This document shows positions 1-4,870 of a stretch of 6,621 nt of DNA, one piece after another. A program made the translations under genes and the position numbers. The DNA lies in assembly GCA_014381035.1 (NCBI GenBank), contig JACMIS010000494.1, positions 1 to 6,621 on the forward strand, given 5' to 3'. Source of the DNA: Armatimonadota bacterium (GTDB taxonomy: Bacteria; Armatimonadota; Armatimonadia; Armatimonadales; Armatimonadaceae). The notes below the pieces were generated by a model, which saw only the letters and a list, made by a program, of their open reading frames with translations, did no database searches and was not told the DNA's origin. The number at the start of each line of letters is the position of its first letter. Position 1 is the first letter of the stretch.

Positions 1-35
1 AGGGCGAGTTCACCAGACCGTGGTGAACTCGCCCT
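1..35 (-). terminator. Perfect 14-bp-stem hairpin, probable terminator of the PhyH gene
   Basis: Arms 1-14 (AGGGCGAGTTCACC) and 22-35 are exact reverse complements around a 7-nt loop. The hairpin starts 23 nt after the PhyH stop on the minus strand. The left arm begins at the window edge, so the stem may continue and a minus-strand U tract, if any, lies outside the window. On the plus strand the right arm is followed by TTTGTGATTTTATT, so the element could also stop rightward transcripts from a neighbour beyond the edge. The dyad is seen directly; its role is inferred from its position. Confidence 0.7.
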
Positions 36-58
36 TTGTGATTTTATTGCCCGGATTC

Positions 59-1222
59 TTAGTGATCGTCGATGGCGTTTGGATCGGTGGGCATCGCCCC
101 CATCATTCCTGACTCCATATCCGCCATCATCGCTAACACGAATTCAGATTGCGCTTTTCGCTCGGCGGCGGGCAGGACGGCGGCGCACGGCGTTCCGAAC
201 CGCGGTCGCGCGAACGCCAGATGGGTGTCTCCACGGGCGAGGATATGGGAACCGTTCGTTGCCTTCGTTTCCGGGTCTATCACCGGGGCGTCATGGGGGT
301 CTTCACCCCGGGTTGCCGGATCGCCATCAAGATTGGCTCCCCATTGTGTAAACGAGCGGGCGTTGCAATAATGGCTGACGAACGAGCGGCGGGTCCGGTC
401 GGGCGTGAAGTTCTTTTTGGAGCGGTGCAGGACATGACCGCCGAAAAACACCACGTCGCCCGCTTTCGCCGGTACCAGAACCTGATCGTAGCGATCCGCG
501 ACCGGTGCCAGTTCGTTCACCGCGTCGTCCGGATTCGAGGTCTGGCTGACGTAAGCGATGTCCGATATTTTCGTTTCGCCAAAACCGTAGCCGTCGGCGG
601 GCGGATACACCGGCTCCGTGTTCGATTTTTTCGCGAACCACATCGCGCCGTTCAATTCATCGCAATCATCTACCGCGATCCACGCCCCACACAGCGTGTC
701 TGGGAGCGTTGGAATGTAGTACGAATCCTGGTGCCAGCCCTGTCCCGGTTTCCCCGGCGGCTTCAGGAATAGCATGGTTTGCAGTGCCAGAACATCGGGA
801 CCGATCAGTACTTCCAGAACATCTAGCACACGGGGGTGGAGCATGTATCGCTCGTGTAATTCCAGTTTGCGATGAAGCATGTGGATACGCAAAAAGTATT
901 GCGCCTTCTCCTCGGGCGAAAGGTGCTCCGGCGGTGCCTCCAAACCCTGTACCGTGACGCCGTGGTCCCCGGTGATGTCTCGCTCCGGCATCCGGCGGTT
1001 TTGCTCCGGCAACTTACCCTGCATCAAATCCTCGGTGTGCTGTCGCAGTTCGGCGATATCCTCGCAGGATACCAGACCACGCACGATGAGAAATCCGTCC
1101 CGGCGGAAAGCGCGGTATTCCTCGGCGGAGACCCGATAACGGTTTTTACGGTCCGGCGAAAGCCAGTCGGAAGTATCGGGCATTGTCGCATCAAGCGCGA
1201 GCGTTCCGGTTTCGGTAAACAT
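59..1222 (-). CDS. Phytanoyl-CoA dioxygenase (PhyH) family Fe(II)/2-oxoglutarate oxygenase
   Basis: This 387-aa protein belongs to the PhyH-like non-haem iron oxygenases, which couple 2-oxoglutarate decarboxylation to hydroxylation of a substrate; it is probably cytosolic, with no signal peptide. An N-terminal segment (about 33-50, YRAFRRDGFLIVRGL) is the typical PhyH opening. The iron facial triad is visible as H164-x-D166 in GWHQDSYY and distal H266 in GGHVLHRS; R278 or R279 in DRTRRSF would bind 2-oxoglutarate. The domain thus looks intact. The C-terminal 90 residues are acidic and less characteristic. The frame stays open to 1498, but the start at 1222 is chosen because homology begins there, GGAAGGA lies about 10 nt upstream, and the longer version would run into xisI on the other strand. 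The substrate cannot be read from sequence; family members act on acyl-CoAs, ectoine, phosphonates and secondary metabolites. The family call is firm. Confidence 0.9.
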   Translation of the reverse strand: MFTETGTLALDATMPDTSDWLSPDRKNRYRVSAEEYRAFRRDGFLIVRGLVSCEDIAELRQHTEDLMQGKLPEQNRRMPERDITGDHGVTVQGLEAPPEHLSPEEKAQYFLRIHMLHRKLELHERYMLHPRVLDVLEVLIGPDVLALQTMLFLKPPGKPGQGWHQDSYYIPTLPDTLCGAWIAVDDCDELNGAMWFAKKSNTEPVYPPADGYGFGETKISDIAYVSQTSNPDDAVNELAPVADRYDQVLVPAKAGDVVFFGGHVLHRSKKNFTPDRTRRSFVSHYCNARSFTQWGANLDGDPATRGEDPHDAPVIDPETKATNGSHILARGDTHLAFARPRFGTPCAAVLPAAERKAQSEFVLAMMADMESGMMGAMPTDPNAIDDH

Positions 1223-1388
1223 TTTTGACGTGTCCTTCCACGGTCGGTGTGATAAAGCATGCCTATTGTAAGCGAAGGGTATGGGAAAGACCATGCTTGA
1301 TTTTTTCTTATTTATGCCTGTTTTTGATATGTGCTTCCAGAGCGACCACTTGTAGCGGTAGTGTAACGATGGAGCAGTACGCTGATTC
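1223..1388. other. Divergent intergenic region between PhyH gene and xisI
   Basis: This 166-bp gap separates the start of the leftward PhyH gene from the start of rightward xisI. Besides the PhyH promoter candidate it holds a 7-bp inverted repeat, AAGCATG (1255-1261) and CATGCTT (1292-1298), that brackets the PhyH -10 box with 30 nt between the arms, so a repressor or looped dimer there could cover it. The T-rich stretch 1299-1330 contains TTGATT and TTGATA, possible -35 boxes for xisI, but no good -10 at proper spacing. No XisH frame fits here. Confidence 0.5.
1265..1293 (-). promoter_or_regulatory. Possible promoter of the PhyH gene
   Basis: Read on the minus strand, TACAAT (1270-1265) matches a sigma70 -10 box at five of six positions. 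A 17-nt spacer separates it from a poor -35, TGGTCT (1293-1288). The predicted start near 1258 would give a leader of roughly 36 nt carrying the GGAAGGA ribosome-binding site. The -10 sits in the string TTCGCTTACAATA, nearly repeated at the palindrome near 6181. The -35 is weak, so activator dependence is possible. Confidence 0.35.
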
Positions 1389-1751
1389 ATGAATACTCCC
1401 GCTTTGGTGCCGCAACCCGTGCCGGAGGACGCAACGTGCCTCCGACCTCTTTTGCGTTTGGCACTGGGTCGCGTCGCGCACGCGGTGGGTTCCGACATGC
1501 AGTTACGGTTGCATACCGTTTGCGATCATGATTCGGACCATTATCTTTTAGTCGCGGAAGGCTGGCAGGGCTATCGAAGGATTTATCGCACTCTGGTGCA
1601 TATGGCACTCCAGGGAGATGTGCTGCACGTTTACGAGGACGGCACCGTGAACGGCGTTGTCGAGTGTCTCTGTGCGGTGGGAGTGCCCCGTGAGCGAATC
1701 ATCTGTGAATGGGCACGGGGCTCACTCATGAACGATGCGCCGCACCGGTGA
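1389..1751 (+). CDS. xisI: XisI family protein (fdxN element excision controlling factor-like)
   Basis: The 120-aa product matches the XisI family, named for a factor controlling fdxN-element excision in heterocyst-forming cyanobacteria but far more widely distributed. Family signatures are present in order: DHDSDHYLLVAEGWQ (46-60), RIYRTLVHM (64-72), the GDVLHVYEDGT strand (76-86) and GVPRERIICEW (98-108). XisI is normally about 110 aa, so the N-terminus here is slightly longer than usual. The ATG at 1389 has only a distant GGAG (1371-1374), making translation initiation look weak. The usual partner XisH is not next to it: PhyH lies upstream on the other strand and araC downstream. The last 26 bp overlap the 3' end of araC on the opposite strand. 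XisI proteins have no established enzymatic activity, and nothing nearby suggests a DNA excision event. The family call is good; function is unknown. Confidence 0.82.
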   Translation: MNTPALVPQPVPEDATCLRPLLRLALGRVAHAVGSDMQLRLHTVCDHDSDHYLLVAEGWQGYRRIYRTLVHMALQGDVLHVYEDGTVNGVVECLCAVGVPRERIICEWARGSLMNDAPHR

Positions 1752-2601
1752 CGCGCAGTAGAAGTGATACGGGGATCGCGCTCCGACCGCTGGTGATTGC
1801 GCGACGCAGTTCCGACGGCGTTTGACGGAATGCTTCCTTGAATCGGCGGGCGAAGTGAAACTGCGACGGAAAACCGGAAAGGGTCGCGATCTCGCCGACC
1901 GAATAGTTAGTACGGGCAAGAAGCACAACGGCGCGGTCCAGACGCATCAGGCGTACGGTTTCGGCAGGTGTATGACCCGTATGTGCCTTAAACAAACGGC
2001 ACAAATGTTCGGGCGATACAAAGGCGGCACCGGCAATCTTCTGGAGGGGAAGTGTATCGCCTGGATGTTCTTCCAGATGCGCGGCGACGAATGCCATCGC
2101 CCGTGTGACGGCTTCCGGGTACTGCGGGTTCTCGATACTGGTGCCGGTCACTTCGTTTTCGGAGACGAATCGTGAAAGCAGGGTCATTGCAAGAAGGCGT
2201 TCCGTTGTCGAAATCGGCACTCCGCCCCGGTCCGGTCCGCTAATGATCAGGTGACGAAACAGGGTGGGAATCAGATCCGTTTCGCTATGGGGAATACGCA
2301 CGGTCGCCCAGGTGTCGGGAGTACCCCAATCCGGCGGCGGGGCACCAACGAGATGAAAATGGAACCAGCCATGCCGGGTACGACGGCGCGGGTCCCACCG
2401 AAAGAAATCATGCGTGTTCGGTTGACATAACACCATGCTCCCTTGCGGGGCATCGAAGACCGCATCTCCTTTGAGATACACCGCATCGCCTTCGATCATC
2501 CAGACCAACTCATAATCGCGCAGGGCACGCGGTCCGAATGTCGCGCCCGCCGGATAGGTAGCGATCTGAAAGCCGGAAGTAAAATCAAGATCGAAAAACA
2601 T
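1726..2601 (-). CDS. AraC family transcriptional regulator
   Basis: The 291-aa protein has the AraC/XylS layout. An N-terminal cupin-like sensor (about 10-95; GPRALRDYELVWMIEG at 23-38, then HGWFHFHL at 77-84) is typical of sugar-sensing members. The C-terminal DNA-binding domain has two helix-turn-helix units: LPLQKIAGAAFVSPEHLCRLFKAHTG (from about 184) and SVGEIATLSGFPSQFHFARRFKEAFRQTPSELRR (234-267), the second being the conserved AraC signature. It ends with a short basic tail. No clear Shine-Dalgarno precedes the ATG at 2601, so expression may depend on coupling or be low. It lies 85 nt downstream of thuA on the same strand, so the two may share a transcript, and its 3' end overlaps xisI by 26 bp tail-to-tail. 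By context it may control thuA, the PhyH gene or itself; the inducer is unknown. Confidence 0.92.
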   Translation of the reverse strand: MFFDLDFTSGFQIATYPAGATFGPRALRDYELVWMIEGDAVYLKGDAVFDAPQGSMVLCQPNTHDFFRWDPRRRTRHGWFHFHLVGAPPPDWGTPDTWATVRIPHSETDLIPTLFRHLIISGPDRGGVPISTTERLLAMTLLSRFVSENEVTGTSIENPQYPEAVTRAMAFVAAHLEEHPGDTLPLQKIAGAAFVSPEHLCRLFKAHTGHTPAETVRLMRLDRAVVLLARTNYSVGEIATLSGFPSQFHFARRFKEAFRQTPSELRRAITSGRSAIPVSLLLRVTGAAHRS

Positions 2602-2628
2602 GCGCTATATTTGCGACAACCGCTTTAT

Positions 2629-2677
2629 GTCCTGTGCAGACTGTAACGATCCTACGTCCCCGCCGTCCGCACAGGAC
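2629..2677 (-). promoter_or_regulatory. 13-bp stem-loop in the thuA-araC gap
   Basis: Plus-strand arms 2629-2641 (GTCCTGTGCAGAC) and 2665-2677 (GTCCGCACAGGAC) are reverse complements except at one position. That position would be an A-C mismatch in a plus-strand RNA but a G-U pair in a minus-strand RNA, which fits a structure formed in the thuA-araC transcript. The loop is 23 nt. It starts 9 nt past the thuA stop and is not followed by a U tract on the minus strand, so it may be a processing or stability element, a partial terminator, or a DNA operator for araC. Confidence 0.55.
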
Positions 2678-2686
2678 GAACAAAGT

Positions 2687-3373
2687 TTACTGCGCTAACC
2701 CTTCGGCGTGTGCTGCCCAGAGCAAGCCGCGCACGGTCAGGTTCAGAACGTCCGGTTGGGCGACGACGTTCGCCTGGTGACCGAGAGCATTATAGAAGAC
2801 GCGTCCTTCGCCCCAATATTTAGTCCATACTGTGGGCATATCCACCACGCCATTTTTAGAGTGCGGACCGTCCACACCGGCGACCGGGAAACGGGTTGTC
2901 GCCAGAACGCGCACCGCCGGGTCCACGTGCAGGTAATACTGCTCCGACTTGATGGCGAGAACGGCGGGCGAACCCTGGGTGATGAAGTGATCCGGGTCGC
3001 GGATCTCGACCGTGTATTCGATGCCGTCGTTGCCGGGGTGGGCCACCCATTGTCCGCCGGTCATCCACTGGTACTCGGTCTCGTTGCGAAACGAATCGCA
3101 CATGCCGCCGTGCACCCCGCCGATACCGACGCCGCTCTTGACCGCGTTCAAAAGGGGGCGCAGTTGTTCCTGCTTGATCGTGCCCATTGTCCAGAGTGGC
3201 ACGATCAGGTCCAGCGATTTCAGTTTTGCCTCGTCTAAATAAGCGTCCAATGTGTCGGAGACTTCCACCGCAAAGTCATGCTTCAATAATTCGCCTTGCA
3301 GAAGTTCCGCGACTTCTTTCGGCTGATGCCCATCCCAGCCGCCCCAAACCAAAAGGGCAGATTTGTTTGCCAT
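2687..3373 (-). CDS. ThuA-like domain protein (class I glutamine amidotransferase-like fold)
   Basis: The 228-aa product matches the ThuA (trehalose utilisation) family, single-domain proteins with a glutamine-amidotransferase-like fold often found in sugar-catabolic clusters. Visible motifs are LLVWGGWDGHQPKE (7-20), LIVPLWTMG (56-64), the GVGIGGVHGG turn (81-90), and the C-terminal WTKYWGEGRVFYNALGH (183-199), the most diagnostic stretch. Length is normal for the family. The start at 3373 is preferred over an open extension to 3694 because GGGAG lies 7 nt upstream and homology begins at MANKSALLVWGG; the extension is antisense to the DUF2071 gene. There is no signal peptide. ThuA was linked to trehalose and sucrose use in rhizobia, and related proteins have been tied to ketosugar metabolism, but no precise reaction can be assigned. 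The gene is followed by araC on the same strand and is divergent from the DUF2071 gene. Confidence 0.88.
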   Translation of the reverse strand: MANKSALLVWGGWDGHQPKEVAELLQGELLKHDFAVEVSDTLDAYLDEAKLKSLDLIVPLWTMGTIKQEQLRPLLNAVKSGVGIGGVHGGMCDSFRNETEYQWMTGGQWVAHPGNDGIEYTVEIRDPDHFITQGSPAVLAIKSEQYYLHVDPAVRVLATTRFPVAGVDGPHSKNGVVDMPTVWTKYWGEGRVFYNALGHQANVVAQPDVLNLTVRGLLWAAHAEGLAQ

Positions 3374-3395
3374 AAATAAACTCCCATTTTTCTTG

Positions 3396-3427
3396 GTGGG
3401 AAAACAGATCGTAAACCGTTTTCCCAC
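3396..3427. promoter_or_regulatory. Inverted repeat in thuA upstream region, possible operator
   Basis: Arms 3396-3405 (GTGGGAAAAC) and 3418-3427 (GTTTTCCCAC) are perfect reverse complements with a 12-nt spacer. The dyad ends 23 bp from the thuA start codon and 73 bp from the DUF2071 start, so it lies in the thuA promoter/leader. About 32 bp in size with centres of arms one to two helical turns apart, it fits a dimeric repressor site; it could also form a leader hairpin. The regulator is unknown. The bound protein need not be the nearby AraC, which usually prefers direct repeats. Confidence 0.5.
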
Positions 3428-3499
3428 ATAAGGAACGTTTCGGCGTGTGGTGCCTAATGCCCTGCAACAAACTTCGCCAATCCTGCGTAAAGAATAAGC

Positions 3500-4312
3500 G
3501 TGAACTTGTGGCAAAAAATCAAAGGGGTCCTCGAAACCCCCGAAAAAGGGGCGGGTACCGCGACGCTTCGCCTGACAGACATTGCGATTCTTACCTACAC
3601 GGTGCCGTTGGAGCAGGTGACGTCGCTGGTTCCAAACGGATTCATTCCCGACCGCCTGCCAGATGCGAACGGCGAACTGGTCGCGTTCGTGCAAACGACG
3701 TGCGCGTTTTGTGAAGAAGCGCGTTGGTCACCCGCACCGGAGGGAACCGGCGAAGCGTACCGGGAGATAACGTACCGGGTTTTAGGGCGCACCGACAAAG
3801 CGAAGCCAGGAGCCTACATTTTGCGCTCGTTTTATAGCGCGGATCGGGTGTACCTGGCGCAACGCGCGCTGCAAAAGGAAGCCGATTTCGCCCGCGCGAC
3901 CGTGCATATCTCCGGCGACCCGGTTCGCGGCACCTTCAACGGCTACCAACTGCGCACCGTCGCCGACCGGGGGACTACCGAATGGGAGATCGCGCCCGCC
4001 GAAGACCCGAACGCCGTCCCCGCGCCGTTCGGGAAGTCGGACGACATGACGCGTTTTCTCCTGCGCCGCGAAGCGACTTATTTCGCGCCGTCCACTGGAC
4101 CGAAAGACTGGACGGGGTACGCACCCGTGGCGTTCCCTGCTGAACTTCCCGTGCCGATAGTCGCCCGCCTCGTTTCCGCACGCCTGACCCCATGGCGCGA
4201 ACTCGGGGTGCTATCCGTGGAAGCGGCGAACGTGCCGCAGTCCGTCCTCTATATCCCCACCCTGACCGTGACCGCATATCCCCCGCGTCCCGTCAAAATC
4301 ACTCGACTGTGA
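3500..4312 (+). CDS. DUF2071 family protein (YqjF-like, acetoacetate-decarboxylase-like fold)
   Basis: This 270-aa protein resembles the DUF2071 (YqjF/COG3361) family, whose fold is related to acetoacetate decarboxylase; no reaction is established for most members. The N-terminal part has the expected VPLEQVTSLVPNGFIPDRLP segment (residues 35-54), followed by the strand LVAFVQTTCAF (60-70). The middle has ITYRVLGRT (90-98), GAYILRSFYSADRVYLAQRA (104-123) and FNGYQL (146-151). The C-terminus has ELGVLSVEAANVPQSVLYIP (234-253), which corresponds to the usual ending. Length is normal and no signal peptide or membrane segment is seen. The start codon is GTG at 3500 with only a weak purine-rich AAAGAA upstream. 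It is divergent from thuA across a 126-bp gap and no terminator is obvious after its TGA. Family assignment is fairly secure; role is unknown. Confidence 0.8.
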   Translation: MNLWQKIKGVLETPEKGAGTATLRLTDIAILTYTVPLEQVTSLVPNGFIPDRLPDANGELVAFVQTTCAFCEEARWSPAPEGTGEAYREITYRVLGRTDKAKPGAYILRSFYSADRVYLAQRALQKEADFARATVHISGDPVRGTFNGYQLRTVADRGTTEWEIAPAEDPNAVPAPFGKSDDMTRFLLRREATYFAPSTGPKDWTGYAPVAFPAELPVPIVARLVSARLTPWRELGVLSVEAANVPQSVLYIPTLTVTAYPPRPVKITRL

Positions 4313-4558
4313 CGTGTACCGGCATGGTTCCTGGCATAAAGGGCCGACGCTCGGCTTCGTAGTAGCGGAGTGAGCGAGCGCATTCCGAGCACCGGTATAT
4401 TTTCCTCATGTCAGCTGCGTCCCGTTCGTCAACGCATATAGGTCGCGGCAACCGTAAACTATCTGTCGGTTGGGACAACGATTCGAGCAAATTCCCTCGA
4501 TGTTGCGACACTCAGCCAGCAGCGAAAAAAAACTAACGTTGGTTTTTTTGTTTTCCTC
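4313..4558. other. Non-coding region downstream of the DUF2071 gene
   Basis: No frame here has protein-like composition, a good start site or a recognisable motif. The stretch has small dyads, for example GCCGA (4343-4347) and TCGGC (4351-4355) around a 3-nt loop, and GCTCGG (4350-4354 region) complementary to CCGAGC near 4386-4391, but no hairpin followed by a T tract that would be a clear terminator of the DUF2071 gene. AT content rises sharply after about 4520. Confidence 0.5.
4526..4549. repeat. A-tract/T-tract dyad upstream of the GH12 promoter
   Basis: Seven A's followed by CTAACGTTGG and seven T's form a 24-nt dyad centred at 4537/4538 with one T-G wobble. The stem is nearly all A-T apart from one G-C pair and the central bases, so it is a poor intrinsic terminator. 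Its end lies 9 bp before the -35 box of the promoter at 4559, where A/T tracts can act as an UP element or a bend. The symmetry is plain; either role is inferred. Confidence 0.4.
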
Positions 4559-4587
4559 TTGAAAGAGCCGTGATTCGGTGCTATAAA
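4559..4587 (+). promoter_or_regulatory. Sigma70-type promoter, probably for the GH12 gene
   Basis: TTGAAA (4559-4564) and TATAAA (4582-4587) each match the consensus at five of six positions and are separated by the optimal 17 bp. The predicted transcription start is near 4594. The first convincing coding start downstream is GH12 at 4871, implying a leader of about 275 nt. A/T tracts just upstream could strengthen the promoter. Confidence 0.65.
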
Positions 4588-4593
4588 TACTTG

Positions 4594-4858
4594 GCTCGTC
4601 CCGATAACGCGGAGATCGTTACGCTGATCACGTGCGCCGCAGAAATAACAATCAGGAGCGGACACCTTGGGAATGCGCAGAAGCGTTGTATCGTGTCGCA
4701 GTGTGGCGCACTAATCGCGATTATCGCTATTCTCTATCAAATTCATACCGTGTGATGAAGGGGAAGGAGCAAAATACCGTTTGTAGCATCTCTGATCAAA
4801 CCTCCGGCTTCGTGACGAAAGCGGGACCGGACTCTTGAACGAACAAGGCAATTTCCAT
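4594..4858 (+). other. Long untranslated leader upstream of GH12
   Basis: Between the predicted transcription start and the GH12 ribosome-binding site there is no convincing gene. A 27-codon frame (ATG 4755 to TGA 4838) has no Shine-Dalgarno and ends before GH12. The leader holds a 12-bp palindrome (4712-4723), a purine-rich GGGGAAGGAG (4760-4769) with no usable start codon after it, and a CCTCC (4801-4805) complementary to the GH12 Shine-Dalgarno. TCCGG (4803-4807) and CCGGA (4827-4831) can enclose an inner TTCG/CGAA stem. It may be a structured regulatory leader, but I recognise no known riboswitch class. Confidence 0.4.
4712..4723. promoter_or_regulatory. 12-bp palindrome TAATCGCGATTA
   Basis: A perfect 12-bp palindrome, TAATCGCGATTA, lies in the GH12 leader about 148 bp before the start codon and about 120 bp after the predicted transcription start. 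A dimeric regulator could bind it, possibly as a roadblock or as part of a second promoter. Chance occurrence cannot be excluded at this length. Confidence 0.3.
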
Positions 4859-4866
4859 GGAGGAAA
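4852..4866 (+). promoter_or_regulatory. GH12 ribosome-binding site inside a small hairpin
   Basis: GGAGG (4859-4863) sits 7 nt before the TTG at 4871 and decides that start over an in-frame TTG at 4835, which has no Shine-Dalgarno. TTTCC (4852-4856) can pair with GGAAA (4862-4866) around the loop ATGGA, which would partly cover the Shine-Dalgarno. The stem is only 5 bp and alone is weak. Confidence 0.6.
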
Positions 4867-4870
4867 ATTT

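Noticed and set aside
149..772. 207-codon plus-strand frame inside PhyH
   Set aside because: It is antisense to a gene with clear catalytic motifs, is very arginine-rich, and has no ribosome site or recognisable domain. It is a shadow of G/C-ending codons.
1223..1498. N-terminal extension of the PhyH protein up to 1498
   Set aside because: PhyH similarity begins at the 1222 start, which has a Shine-Dalgarno. The extension is arginine/lysine-rich without family features and is antisense to the start of xisI.
1389..1751. XisI as evidence of a programmed DNA excision element here
   Set aside because: There is no recombinase, no direct-repeat pair flanking a gene and no split gene in view. XisI homologues are common without such elements.
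3374..3694. N-terminal extension of the ThuA protein up to 3694
   Set aside because: The start at 3373 has GGGAG at 7 nt and begins the ThuA domain. The extension overlaps the DUF2071 gene on the other strand.
4299..4665. Two minus-strand frames (4299-4511 and 4459-4665) after the DUF2071 gene
   Set aside because: They overlap each other, have no ribosome site and no protein-like motif. One crosses the A/T tract and the GH12 promoter.
4766..4834. Resemblance to a c-di-GMP-I (GEMM) riboswitch: CAAA...CAAACCTCCGGC...CCGGA
   Set aside because: The spacing is roughly similar, but the GAAA tetraloop and its receptor and the GGTAGC/GGTTACC segments are missing. A covariance-model search would settle it; a significant hit would reinstate the idea.
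4570..4838. Small plus-strand frames in the GH12 leader, including a 27-codon frame from 4755
   Set aside because: None has a Shine-Dalgarno or family-like sequence; the longer ones start inside or very near the promoter.
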